From: Stenotrophomonas sp. 364
Lineage (GTDB): Bacteria; Pseudomonadota; Gammaproteobacteria; Xanthomonadales; Xanthomonadaceae
Assembly: GCF_009832905.1 (NCBI RefSeq)
Contig: NZ_CP047135.1
Coordinates: 2,334,001-2,398,000, forward strand
DNA: 64,000 nucleotides
Direction: 5' to 3'
This document shows, in pieces, positions 36,841-45,553 of the stretch. Made by a program: the position numbers and the translations under genes. How positions within the stretch are numbered: the first letter of the stretch is position 1; each line of letters begins with the position of its first letter. The notes below the pieces were generated by a model. It saw only the letters and a list, made by a program, of their open reading frames with translations. It was not told the DNA's origin and made no database searches.

Positions 36841-36862
36841 GTGACGCGGGCAAATAGTGACC
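36841..36862. promoter_or_regulatory. AGTGAC element before the TetR gene
   Basis: GTGAC at 36841-36845 and AGTGACC at 36856-36862, about 25-45 nt before the TetR start. It shares AGTGACC with 36168-36174. Possible autoregulatory operator. Confidence 0.35.
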
Positions 36863-36974
36863 GATCGGGTATGGGTTCACCCACGGCCGTTGTTGATTCC
36901 CGTCCGGCTTCTCAAGTCGCCATCCGCACAGGGGCCGCGCGCTTACCTGCGCAGCCCACCCCTGAAGCACGGCC

Positions 36975-37556
36975 TCAAGCCGCAGGTGCGTCCGGCAGCC
37001 GCGCCAGTATGTCGTTCCGACAGGCGTCCAGAATCTCGTCGGCCAGTGCCGCATCGTCCGGGCAGGACCGCGACAACACCACCGCGCCCACCGCCTGCGC
37101 AATCAGCGCGATCCGCCGCGCACGGCTGCGCTCGGCGGCGGCAGCATCCATCTGGCCATCGCGACCTGAGCCGTCTTCCAGCTGCGCTTGGATACCGGTT
37201 GCAAACGCAGCCTTGACCGATGCCGGCTGACGCGCGGCATCCGTGCACAGCGCCGCCATCGTGCAGCCTTGCCCCGGCGTATCCCGGTGTTCGCGGGACA
37301 GGTAGTAGGTCAGGAAGGCACGCAGATCGGTCCCGGCCAATGCTTCGGCGGATGTCGCAAAGCCACAGGCGGCCGCTTCCGCCATCAGGTCGGCCTTCGA
37401 CCCGAAGTGCTTATAGAAGCCGCCGTGCGTAAAGCCCGCGGCCCCCATCAGGTCTGCCACGCCCACGCCGTCGTATCCCCGCTCCCGGAACAGGGTGGAG
37501 GCGGTTTCGACGATGTGCGCCCGGTTGGCCTGCGCCTGTGCCTTGGTGACCTTCAT
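36975..37556 (-). CDS. TetR-family regulator (NemR-like position)
   Basis: 193 aa from the ATG at 37556. HTH: AHIVETASTLFRERGYDGVGVADLM (split across helix 1-2) and AAGFTHGGFYKHFGSKADLM. Cysteines are present at CGF, GCTMAALCTDA and RSCPDD. It is divergent from the Old Yellow Enzyme gene, with a repeat-bearing 175-nt spacer. TetR regulators in this arrangement, such as NemR, sense electrophiles through cysteines. That role is inferred. Confidence 0.92.
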   Translation of the reverse strand: MKVTKAQAQANRAHIVETASTLFRERGYDGVGVADLMGAAGFTHGGFYKHFGSKADLMAEAAACGFATSAEALAGTDLRAFLTYYLSREHRDTPGQGCTMAALCTDAARQPASVKAAFATGIQAQLEDGSGRDGQMDAAAAERSRARRIALIAQAVGAVVLSRSCPDDAALADEILDACRNDILARLPDAPAA

Positions 37557-37605
37557 GAACGATGCCCTGCAACGCGGTGCTGCGGAAGTACGGCACTTTA
37601 CCACA

Positions 37606-37659
37606 CTTAGATTACGTGCATCATCAAACCATTGACATCTAAGATTATGGTCATCATCA
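37606..37659. promoter_or_regulatory. Candidate operator between TetR and Old Yellow Enzyme genes
   Basis: Inverted arms CTTAGAT (37606-37612) and ATCTAAG (37637-37643). In addition two direct copies of AGATTA-NNNN-CATCATCA (37609-37626 and 37642-37659), 33 bp apart, matching at 15 of 18 positions. Position and symmetry fit a shared TetR operator. Confidence 0.55.
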
Positions 37660-37731
37660 TTGCGCCACCCGCCATCCCGGAGCGGGCTTCCGCCCTCCGC
37701 AGCGACCCCTCAACGACCACGACCCACACCC

Positions 37732-38829
37732 ATGACGACCCCGACGCTCTTCCAGCCCTACCCCCTTGGCCCGCTGACGCTGGCCAACCGCATCGTGATG
37801 GCCCCGCTGACGCGCAACCGCGCCGGCGCCGGTCTGGTGCCCAGCCCGCTGGCCGCCACCTACTACGCCCAGCGCGCCTCGGCCGGCCTGATCATCACCG
37901 AGGCCACCCAGATCTCGGCCCAGGCCCAGGGCTACCAGGACACGCCGGGGCTCTACACCCAGGACCAGATCGACGGCTGGCGCGCGGTCACCGATGCCGT
38001 GCATGCCCGCGGCGGGCGCATCTTCGTGCAGCTGTGGCACGTGGGCCGCATCTCGCACGTGGATCTGCAGCCCGGCAATGCCGCACCCGTCTCCGCCTCG
38101 GCCATTCGCGCGCAGACCAAGACCTTCGTCCACAACGGCTTTGTCGATGTGTCCGAGCCGCGCGCATTGGCGATCGACGAGCTGCCGGCCATCGTCAACG
38201 ACTTCCGCCAGGCTGCCGCCAATGCCATCGCCGCCGGTTTTGACGGCGTGGAAATCCACGGTGCCAACGGCTACCTGCTCGAACAGTTCATCAAGGACGG
38301 CGCCAACCAGCGCACCGACGCCTACGGCGGCTCCATCGAGAACCGCGCGCGCCTGCTGCTGGAGGTCACTACCGCCGTGGCCGAAGAGATCGGCGCGGAT
38401 CGCACCGGCGTGCGCATTTCCCCGGTCTCCCCGGCCAATGCCATTGCCACGGTCAGCGACCCGCAGCCGCAGTACGACTACATCGTCGACCAGCTCAGCG
38501 CGCTGGGCATCGTTTACCTGCATGTGGTTGAAGGCGCGACAGGCGGTCCACGTGACGTGGCGCCCTTCGACTTCGATGGGCTGCGCGGGCGTTTCAAGGG
38601 GACCTATCTAGCCAACAACGGCTACGACCTGGACCTGGCCAGCGCACACCTCGCCGAAGGCAAGGCAGACCTGATCGTGTTTGGCCGTGCCTTCATCAGC
38701 AATCCCGATCTGGTGGAACGCCTGAAGACCGGCGCGCCCTTGAACGCATTGAACCCCGCCACGTTGTACGGCGGCGGCGCGGAGGGCTACACCGACTACC
38801 CCGCATTGACCGATACGACGCCGGAGTAA
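37732..38829 (+). CDS. Old Yellow Enzyme / alkene reductase (NemA-like)
   Basis: 365 aa from the ATG at 37732. FMN-dependent TIM barrel that reduces activated C=C bonds, nitro-esters and maleimides with NADPH. Landmarks: LANRIVMAPLTRNRA near the N-terminus, Gln100 in FVQLWHVGR, substrate-binding His176 and Asn179 with Tyr181 in EIHGANGYLLEQF, and a C-terminal FGRAFISNPDLVERL phosphate-binding region. First gene of a rightward cluster with an SDR, a hydrolase and an MDR oxidoreductase, divergent from a TetR gene. Confidence 0.95.
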   Translation: MTTPTLFQPYPLGPLTLANRIVMAPLTRNRAGAGLVPSPLAATYYAQRASAGLIITEATQISAQAQGYQDTPGLYTQDQIDGWRAVTDAVHARGGRIFVQLWHVGRISHVDLQPGNAAPVSASAIRAQTKTFVHNGFVDVSEPRALAIDELPAIVNDFRQAAANAIAAGFDGVEIHGANGYLLEQFIKDGANQRTDAYGGSIENRARLLLEVTTAVAEEIGADRTGVRISPVSPANAIATVSDPQPQYDYIVDQLSALGIVYLHVVEGATGGPRDVAPFDFDGLRGRFKGTYLANNGYDLDLASAHLAEGKADLIVFGRAFISNPDLVERLKTGAPLNALNPATLYGGGAEGYTDYPALTDTTPE

Positions 38830-38888
38830 TTCGTTCGACAGCGTCGCACTGCACCCCTTCTCGCCCACCCCATTCCAAGAGACACACC

Positions 38889-39677
38889 ATGAGCCTGCTT
38901 CCCACCGTCCTCATCACCGGCGCCTCCAGCGGCATCGGCACCGTTTACGCCGAACGCTTCGCACGCCGGGGCCACGACCTGGTGCTGGTCGCGCGCGACA
39001 AGACCCGCCTGGACACGCTGGCTGCCCGCCTGCGCCAGGACACAGGAGTCGCCGTAGACGTCCTGCCGGCCGACCTCACCCAGCCCACCGATCTGGCCAC
39101 CGTGGAAACCCGCCTGCGCGACGACGCGCGCATCGGCATCCTGATCAACAACGCCGGCGTCGCCCAGTCCGGCGGCTTCACCGCGCAATCGGCCGACAGC
39201 ATCGACCAGCTGGTGACGCTGAACACCCTCGCCCTGACGCGCCTGGCCGCGGCCGTTGCACCCCGCCTGGCCGACGCCGGCGAAGGCGCCATCGTCAACA
39301 TCGGCTCGGTGGTGGGTCTGGCGCCCGAGTTCGGCATGTCCGTCTACGGCGCGACCAAAGCCTTTGTCCTGTTCCTGTCGCAGGGGCTCAGCCTGGAGCT
39401 GTCGCCCAAGGGCGTCTACGTGCAGGCCGTGCTGCCCGCCGCCACGCGCACCGAAATCTGGGAGCGCGCCGGCATCGACATCAACACGTTGCCGGAGGTG
39501 ATGGATGTCGGCGAGTTGGTGGATGCCGCCCTGGTCGGTTTTGATCGTCGCGAAACCGTGACCATTCCGCCGCTGCATGTGGTCGCACGCTGGGACGCGC
39601 TGGAAGCATCGCGCCAGGGCCTGCTCTCGGACGTCCGGCAGGCGCAGGCCGCAGAGCGCTATCGCAGCGCCGATTGA
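38889..39677 (+). CDS. Short-chain dehydrogenase/reductase (SDR)
   Basis: 262 aa. Rossmann motif TGASSGIG (residues ~10-17), NNAG at ~90, catalytic Ser (IGSVVGLA) and YxxxK in SVYGATKAFV. The YGATK active site is complete. Typical classical SDR acting on NAD(P)-linked carbonyl or alcohol substrates; VARDKTRL after strand 2 suggests NADP preference. 60 nt downstream of the Old Yellow Enzyme gene. Confidence 0.94.
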   Translation: MSLLPTVLITGASSGIGTVYAERFARRGHDLVLVARDKTRLDTLAARLRQDTGVAVDVLPADLTQPTDLATVETRLRDDARIGILINNAGVAQSGGFTAQSADSIDQLVTLNTLALTRLAAAVAPRLADAGEGAIVNIGSVVGLAPEFGMSVYGATKAFVLFLSQGLSLELSPKGVYVQAVLPAATRTEIWERAGIDINTLPEVMDVGELVDAALVGFDRRETVTIPPLHVVARWDALEASRQGLLSDVRQAQAAERYRSAD

Positions 39678-39703
39678 AGCATCGACGATAGAGGTGGTCG
39701 ACC

Positions 39704-40567
39704 ATGACGATTTCCGACACCCGCCCCGCATCGGGCACCGCCTTCCAGAACGCCGCGACCCGGTTGCTCGACGTTGGCGGTACTGCGTTCGCCTACCGCG
39801 AACTTGGCCCGCCAACGGGCGTCCCGCTTGTCATGCTCAACCACTGGGGCGCGGTGCCCGATAACTTCGATCCGCGCATCGTGGACGGCCTGGCCAGCAG
39901 GCATCGCGTCATCGCCATCGACTACCGGGGCATTGGAAGATCAGGGGGCACAGCACCGTTGACCGTGGCGGAGATGGCCCAGGACACCATCGCGCTGATC
40001 CGCGCGATGGGCGTGGGGCGCGTCGATCTGCTCGGCTTCTCGCTGGGCGGTTTCGTCGCCCAGCAGGTCGTGCTGGACGCACCCGACCTGGTGCGCAGGC
40101 TCATCCTGACCGGAACCGGGCCTGCAGGTGGCCGCGGCATCGACCGGGTGGGCCGGGTGTCGGGGCCGTTGATCGCCAAGGGCCTGCTGACGCGGCGCGA
40201 TCCCAAGTACTACCTGTTCTTCACCGCCAGCGCCCGCGGCCGGCAGGCGGCCAACGACTTCCTGCACCGGTTGAAGGAGCGCACGAGCGATCGCGACAGG
40301 CCTGCTTCGCCCGGCGCATTCCTGCAGCAGCTGAAGGCCATCACCGCCTGGGGCAGACAAGCGCCCCAGGACCTGAGCGGCATCCGTATCCCGGTACTGA
40401 TTGCCAATGGCGACAGCGACATCATGGTCCCCACGCCCAACAGCGCCGACCTCGCCCACCGTATCCACAATGCGACGTTGGTCATCTACGACGACGCCGG
40501 TCATGGCGGAATATTCCAGTATCACGCCGAGTTCGTTGCCGAAGCGCTAGCGTTCCTCAGCAGCTGA
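39704..40567 (+). CDS. Alpha/beta hydrolase
   Basis: 287 aa. Nucleophile elbow LGFSLGGFVAQ (Ser of GFSLGG), oxyanion-region HWGAVPDNFD, acid Asp in NGDSDIMVPT and His in DDAGHGGIFQ. No signal peptide, so cytosolic. The catalytic triad appears intact. Substrate unknown; could be an esterase or lactonase serving the reductase cluster. It follows the SDR stop by 27 nt. Confidence 0.92.
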   Translation: MTISDTRPASGTAFQNAATRLLDVGGTAFAYRELGPPTGVPLVMLNHWGAVPDNFDPRIVDGLASRHRVIAIDYRGIGRSGGTAPLTVAEMAQDTIALIRAMGVGRVDLLGFSLGGFVAQQVVLDAPDLVRRLILTGTGPAGGRGIDRVGRVSGPLIAKGLLTRRDPKYYLFFTASARGRQAANDFLHRLKERTSDRDRPASPGAFLQQLKAITAWGRQAPQDLSGIRIPVLIANGDSDIMVPTPNSADLAHRIHNATLVIYDDAGHGGIFQYHAEFVAEALAFLSS

Positions 40568-40630
40568 CGCGCGCACCTTCCTACCGGCCGCGCAACCGCG
40601 CGGCATCACCCAACCAGAGACACACCGTCC

Positions 40631-41632
40631 ATGAAAGCCTTCCTCATCGACCGGTACGGCAAGAAGGAAACCGGCCATATCGATGACGTGCCAACGCCGG
40701 CGCTGCGCGACGACGATGTGCTCATCCGCGTGCATGCGGCCAGCGTCAACGCGCTGGACACGAAGATCCGGCGGGGCGAGTTCAAGGTGATCCTGCCATA
40801 TCGCCTGCCGCTGATTCTGGGCAACGACCTGGCCGGTACGGTGGAGCGTGTCGGCGCCGGGGTTTCCCAGTTCAAACCGGGCGACGAGGTATATGCACGC
40901 CCCGACGATGACCGCATCGGGACGTTCGCCGAGTTCATCGCCGTCAGCGCCGTATCCGTGGCACTCAAGCCCGGCAACCTAACCATGGTGGAGGCCGCCT
41001 CGCTGCCGCTGGTCGCGCTGACCGCGTGGCAGGCACTGGTGGAAACCGCCCAGCTGAAACCGGGTCAGAAGGTCTTCATCCAGGCGGGCTCCGGCGGCGT
41101 CGGCACCGTGGCGATCCAGCTGGCCAAACACCTTGGCGCGTTCGTTGCCACCACCACCAGCACCCCCAACGTGGCGTGGGTAAAGGACCTGGGCGCGGAC
41201 GTGGTCATCGATTACAGGCAGCAGGATTTCGCCACGGCACTGCGCGACTACGATGTGGTGCTCAACAGCCTGGGCAAGGAGGAACTGGAGCGCTCGCTGC
41301 AGATCCTCAAGCCGGGCGGCCATCTCATCTCCATCTCGGGCCCGCCCACGCCCACCTTTGCGACCGCGCGCGGGTTGGCCTGGCCGCTCAAGCAGGTCAT
41401 GCGCCTGCTCAGCCGTGGCATCCGCAGCAAGGCAAAGCAGAAGGGGGTGACGTATACCTTCGTCTTCATGCGAGCCGATGGGGCGCAACTGAGCACCATC
41501 GCATCGCTTGTCGAGTCCGGCGCAATCATCCCGGTCATTGATCGGGTGTTCCCGTTCGAGGAGACGCAGGGCGCGCTGGCGTATGTGGAGAGTGGGCGGG
41601 CAAAGGGCAAAGTGGTGGTGGAATTGCCGTAG
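40631..41632 (+). CDS. Medium-chain NADP-dependent oxidoreductase (quinone oxidoreductase-like)
   Basis: 333 aa without the zinc-binding residues of classical alcohol dehydrogenases. N-terminal GroES-like domain (DVLIRVHAASVNALDTKIR, PLILGNDLAGTVERVG), then Rossmann GSGGVGTVAIQLAKHLG. The layout fits the quinone/enone oxidoreductase branch of the MDR family. Last gene of the Old Yellow Enzyme cluster, 63 nt after the hydrolase. Confidence 0.94.
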   Translation: MKAFLIDRYGKKETGHIDDVPTPALRDDDVLIRVHAASVNALDTKIRRGEFKVILPYRLPLILGNDLAGTVERVGAGVSQFKPGDEVYARPDDDRIGTFAEFIAVSAVSVALKPGNLTMVEAASLPLVALTAWQALVETAQLKPGQKVFIQAGSGGVGTVAIQLAKHLGAFVATTTSTPNVAWVKDLGADVVIDYRQQDFATALRDYDVVLNSLGKEELERSLQILKPGGHLISISGPPTPTFATARGLAWPLKQVMRLLSRGIRSKAKQKGVTYTFVFMRADGAQLSTIASLVESGAIIPVIDRVFPFEETQGALAYVESGRAKGKVVVELP

Positions 41633-41943
41633 TTGGATTGCCTCGCTGCACGTGCCATCCAGCGCGTAGATGCCGATCACGCCACCACTGCCGCGGCCCC
41701 GCCTAGGCCGGTGAACATCCCGGGGGTGCGCGGTTCCGGAGTGCCCGGCGGGCGGCAGTCGTCAGGGGATCTCGGCGCCGCGTTTCGTGGCGTTTTTGCA
41801 ACGGTTGCCTGGCCCTTGGCCTGCCGCAGGCCGCTGGCGTCGCCGACGCTCCCATTCTGAAGCCATGCGCTGTTCTCCCGCGCGATCGACGCCGGGCGTT
41901 TCACAGTATCCAAGCGGGTCAATGGCGATCATGCAGCTAGCGC
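41633..41943. other. Intergenic region
   Basis: About 310 bases separating the oxidoreductase from a hypothetical membrane protein. No gene or RNA is recognisable; frames are interrupted. Confidence 0.35.
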
Positions 41944-42627
41944 GTGTCCCTGCGTCGGCCCTACGGAATCCAGCCCATCGTGCTTCAGAACCTGCTTCAT
42001 TTCGCCCCGCTGATAACCGCCGCCATGACCTGCGTGACGGCGTTGATCTGGGTGGTTTACCTGAGTTTTTTCCTGCGCAGCTACCTTCGTCAGCAGCGTC
42101 CGTCCATTCTGATCACCTCAGGCGCGGGCAAGGACCTGGACGCGCACTGCTTCGTGACCAATCTGGGATTGGAACCGGTGTATCTGCTTGACGTCGTCAT
42201 CGACCTGATTGAGCCGGATGGCAAGGTCGTTCGCGCGGTGATACCCGAACGCACTGAGCGCTGGAACCAGGATGTTCCCGGCGACGACGACGATGTCCGC
42301 CGTGCGACCAACGTCGGCTCGCTCACCAGCGGCGGCGAACGAGACCTGGGCCGGTTCCGTACCCTTATCGAGCGCGCCAGCAAGGAGAATCCGGAGATCG
42401 CGTCCGATGCAGACTTCACCAGTCTGGAGGTGACCGTGGTGACGGTCACCGCGAGCCAGGCAGAGTTGTGCGGGGCGTCGCGCTGTTACCGGATCGACCA
42501 CCGTACCGATGGTCGCCCTCAACTGAGGGCAACGACCATCAAGGCCAGGCAGCTGCAGGGGTACTTCGCGCGCCGCAGTCTGACACGCCTGCTGACCGCC
42601 CAGCTCAGATCAACGGCTATGGGGTGA
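41944..42627 (+). CDS. Hypothetical membrane-anchored protein
   Basis: 227 aa from a GTG at 41944 (no good Shine-Dalgarno, so the start may be internal). One hydrophobic segment at ~25-45 (AAMTCVTALIWVVYLSFFL) places the rest on the cytoplasmic or periplasmic side. The following ~120 residues are beta-rich (PSILITSGAGKDLDAHCFVT, GLEPVYLLDVVIDLIEPDGK), reminiscent of an immunoglobulin-like sandwich. No recognised family. Confidence 0.68.
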   Translation: MSLRRPYGIQPIVLQNLLHFAPLITAAMTCVTALIWVVYLSFFLRSYLRQQRPSILITSGAGKDLDAHCFVTNLGLEPVYLLDVVIDLIEPDGKVVRAVIPERTERWNQDVPGDDDDVRRATNVGSLTSGGERDLGRFRTLIERASKENPEIASDADFTSLEVTVVTVTASQAELCGASRCYRIDHRTDGRPQLRATTIKARQLQGYFARRSLTRLLTAQLRSTAMG

Positions 42628-42683
42628 TCGTTGATGCAGCCATGGCGCGTGGGAAGCGCTGCCAGATCTGGGGCTGGCGCACA

Positions 42684-42839
42684 CTATCTGGTCGCCTTGC
42701 GCCGCACGTCCAGAAGCAATGCGTCCTGCTCCTTGCCAGACAGCTTGCCGAACTCATCAATGAGCTCGGCAAGCTGGTCCGTTTCCGCAAAAGTCGCGGA
42801 GATGGCGGCAAATTCGGAACTAAGAAGGAACTCGCTCAC
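42684..42839 (-). CDS. Possible small acidic protein
   Basis: About 51 aa if started at GTG 42839: SEFLLSSEFAAISATFAETD, then QLAELIDEFGKLSGKEQDAL, ending with RRKATR. It is helix-forming and acidic. A longer frame exists upstream. No clear ribosome-binding site. The 30-bp repeat lies directly before this start. It may be a true gene or a fragment. Confidence 0.35.
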   Translation of the reverse strand: MSEFLLSSEFAAISATFAETDQLAELIDEFGKLSGKEQDALLLDVRRKATR

Positions 42840-42868
42840 GCCAAGACCGCGCCAAAATTCGCACGCGC
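42839..42868 (-). repeat. 30-bp dispersed repeat, copy 2
   Basis: Second copy of the element at 30002-30031 (27 of 30 identical). It also lies directly upstream of a small leftward open frame. Confidence 0.6.
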
Positions 42869-42994
42869 GTTGCAAGTGCCAGCGCCGCCCCTGGCCAGGC
42901 ACGCACTACCGCACCGATCCGCTGCGCGTACGCACACCCAGCATGCCCTTGCCCTGGCGGCACCACGGACCGGCTGCCCCGGGAGCGTCCCTGA

Positions 42995-43450
42995 TCAGCG
43001 AACGCGATACAACACCGTCGCGCCCTGGCGCGGGTTGAACGCTGGCACCGTCTGCTGGGTCAAGGCGGTGCCCGTTGCATCCCACACCATCGTCTCCACC
43101 GGAAACGCGTCTTTTCGGGTCATCGCATCGATCTGACGTGCAATCAACGCACCACTGGCAGGCACGTCAGGGTTCCAGGCATACACGCCCACGCGGCCGT
43201 AAAAGACCGCGGGCGCCGCGGCGTCCAAACGGCGGTCCGGACACATGACCAAGCCACGCTCGAGCATCACGCGCAATGCGCCAACGGGCACCTTGCGGAC
43301 AACAGGGGTTGTGCTCTCTGCGCTGTGTCCCGGGCAGACATTGGCAGAGCGCGTCACCATGTCATCCACAACCTGGCGGTCGGACTGGGCGAAAGCGGAG
43401 AATGCACACACCGACAGGGCCAGCGCACAAACAGAACGTTTCCAGATCAC
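42995..43450 (-). CDS. Secreted hypothetical protein
   Basis: 151 aa. GTG start at 43450 with AAGGAG upstream. Signal peptide MIWKRSVCALALSVCAFSAFAQ. Mature protein carries two Cys (NVCPGHS, LVMCPDRR) likely disulfide-bonded in the periplasm, and VFYGRVGVYAWNPDVPASG. No recognised family. Roughly 110 nt upstream of it on the minus strand lies the EAL gene. Confidence 0.78.
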   Translation of the reverse strand: MIWKRSVCALALSVCAFSAFAQSDRQVVDDMVTRSANVCPGHSAESTTPVVRKVPVGALRVMLERGLVMCPDRRLDAAAPAVFYGRVGVYAWNPDVPASGALIARQIDAMTRKDAFPVETMVWDATGTALTQQTVPAFNPRQGATVLYRVR

Positions 43451-43556
43451 GGCGACATCTCCTTCCAGGCATTTTTGTGAAGTGCGTGGACAGGATCATG
43501 TCCGACGCGTGTTGTAGGGAAAGTGAAGCGCGCCTTGGCAGGAGGGGGCGAGAGAA

Positions 43557-44915
43557 TCAGCCAGGCAGCCTGTCCACACGTTTCTCAAGCCACGCCTGCA
43601 GGACGGCGGCGGGCATCGGTCGGGCGAAGAGATAGCCCTGAAAGTGGTCACATCCCATGCCGACCAGAAGATCTCGCTGCGCGACGGTCTCCACGCCCTC
43701 CGCCAGCGCGCTCATGTTCATGACCTGTGATATCTCCACGATCTTGCCCAGAAGCCGCAGCGCACTTTCCTGGCTGGCCGCCTCCTGCACAAAATGCCGG
43801 TCGATCTTCAGCTTTCGCACCGGCAGCGTCCGCAGGGTGGACAACGACGAATATCCCGTACCGAAGTCATCCAGCGCCCAGGTCACGCCCAGTGCTTCCA
43901 GCGCCCGCATTCTCTCGACCATCGCGGTGATGTTCGTGGACAACGCAGACTCGGTGAGCTCAAGTTCAAGCAGCGAAGGATCGATGTCCATCTGACGGAT
44001 GACCGCAGCCACGGCCGGCACAAAGGCCTCGTCCAGCAGCTGCACCGGACTGATGTTCACCGCCATGCGAAGTTGTGAGGTACACGGGCTGTCTGACCAT
44101 AACTTTAGCGTTGCGCACGCCTGCCGCAGAACCTCCAGACTGATCTCACCAATCAGCGCGCTCTCCTCCGCGAGCGGAATGAACGCGTCGGGTGACAGCA
44201 AGGCGCCCGACGGGCGACGCCAACGCACCAGCGCTTCGGCGCCTGAAACCGCGCCCCCACCTCGCACCTGTGGCTGGTAATGCACTTCGATTTCGCCGTT
44301 ACGCACCGCTCTTCGCAGCTCCCGCTCCATGCGCAAGCGCCTGCCAATGTCGGCACGGTGAATGGCGAAGATGGCCGCCAGCAATATCATCGACAACGTA
44401 ACGTTGGACCTGGCCCCCCATGCGCGCACTTCCACGGGCGGAGAAATGCCCGGGGCCAGGGGATCGAGCGCTCCCACAGCAAACGCGGCGAAAGAAACAA
44501 GGCAGATCAGAGGGAACACAAGCGAACCGTAGCGCTCGCGTGCCTCAAAGGTGAAGGCTGCGCCGGCTGCCAAAGGAAGCATGAATAAATGGACCGATCG
44601 CGGCACCCATGCAATGGGAGCATCGATCAGCGCAATGGCATACACCGCCAGGAAAATGCAGTGGGCCACGATCAACAGCGACGCGCCGTCACTGCGCTTG
44701 CTTCGGAGCAGCGCCAGCACGCCGACGGCGATGAGGGCGACAAACACGATCGACAGTTCCGCACGGCCAAAATACAAGTAGCACAGCGCCCATCCAAGGC
44801 CCAGAACGATGCACGACACGCCTGTAAGCGAAAGAATGCCTTCCACCTTCTCGCGCCGCGCCGTGCCATTGAACTTCTGCAAACCGTAGTGCTTTCCGAC
44901 TGCGTTGCCGGCCAT
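43557..44915 (-). CDS. Membrane-bound EAL-domain cyclic-di-GMP phosphodiesterase
   Basis: 452 aa. Residues ~28-190 contain five or six hydrophobic helices forming an integral sensor domain (GVSCIVLGLGWALCYLYFG onward). The EAL domain follows directly with no GGDEF: HYQPQVRGG, Glu227 in AEALVRW, NISPVQL, LELTES, Asp349-Asp350 in LDDFGTGYSS, KLKIDRHF, EGVET and DHFQGYLFARP. All metal and catalytic positions are kept, so it should hydrolyse c-di-GMP. The signal is unknown. Confidence 0.93.
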   Translation of the reverse strand: MAGNAVGKHYGLQKFNGTARREKVEGILSLTGVSCIVLGLGWALCYLYFGRAELSIVFVALIAVGVLALLRSKRSDGASLLIVAHCIFLAVYAIALIDAPIAWVPRSVHLFMLPLAAGAAFTFEARERYGSLVFPLICLVSFAAFAVGALDPLAPGISPPVEVRAWGARSNVTLSMILLAAIFAIHRADIGRRLRMERELRRAVRNGEIEVHYQPQVRGGGAVSGAEALVRWRRPSGALLSPDAFIPLAEESALIGEISLEVLRQACATLKLWSDSPCTSQLRMAVNISPVQLLDEAFVPAVAAVIRQMDIDPSLLELELTESALSTNITAMVERMRALEALGVTWALDDFGTGYSSLSTLRTLPVRKLKIDRHFVQEAASQESALRLLGKIVEISQVMNMSALAEGVETVAQRDLLVGMGCDHFQGYLFARPMPAAVLQAWLEKRVDRLPG

Positions 44916-45319
44916 CCTTGTGATCTACCTTTGGCTGCCTATGGATCGCTGTCCCCTCCCCGCGTCCTCGGGGATGGAGGCGACTGGCAGAAGGCACAGC
45001 GCGCGCGCAACGCGGCGCGCTCAAGCCTAGCAGAGCAGATCAGCAATCCAAATAGCGTCGGTTTTCCGTCGGGTGCGATGACATTTTACTGGCGAGAACC
45101 GCGCTGCGTGGTCCATCTGGATATCCTGGAGCGTGCGTCTCTCGCGCCTCACCGCTGTGCATGTGTGGACACACGCTAGACGGTGCTGCGCTCACCCCGT
45201 GCCAAACGGACAGCTGTGCCACCCCTCCTGCCGCTGCGCCATCGCGTCCAGATCCCGGTCCGCGCCTGCAGCGACCTGCGCCTCCCCTGCCCCCGGATGA
45301 CGCGCCACATACTCCCGCA
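44916..45319. other. Region beside decayed TA locus
   Basis: About 400 bases. Around 45192-45320 a minus-strand frame (MREYVARHPGAGEAQ...AMAQRQEGWHSC, ending TGA at 45192-45194) is rich in G/C at third positions and looks like the C-terminal tail of some other protein, joined to the HigA N-terminus by a frame change. The rest shows nothing recognisable. Confidence 0.4.
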
Positions 45320-45553
45320 TCCAAGATCTTTCGGCTCAAGCCCGGCCTGCTCCATCCTGAACTTGATTGCCTGCATCGGATCCGGCGCCTCTATGGGGAA
45401 CGGCTTGGCTTCATACGCCTGGATGAGCGTGGCCATCACGTCCAGGTACTCACCTTCCGGGCTATCAGGCGAGGGGTCAGCCTCCACAAGCTTGGAGATC
45501 TACTTCAGTGCAGCCTTGTCATCCGTAGGGGTACGAATGGGGGAGATGTTCAT
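45320..45553 (-). pseudogene. Decayed HigA-like antitoxin
   Basis: N-terminal half of a HigA-type antitoxin starting MNISPIRTPTDDKAALK. It is interrupted by an in-frame TAG (45500-45502) and then continues ISKLVEADPSPDSPEGEYLD, then VMATLIQAYEAKPFPIEAPD, then PMQAIKFRMEQAGLEPKDLG in the same frame. The DNA-binding HTH that should follow (near IKFRMEQ) is lost at about 45320. Intact homologs run to ~125 aa. Confidence 0.72.
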
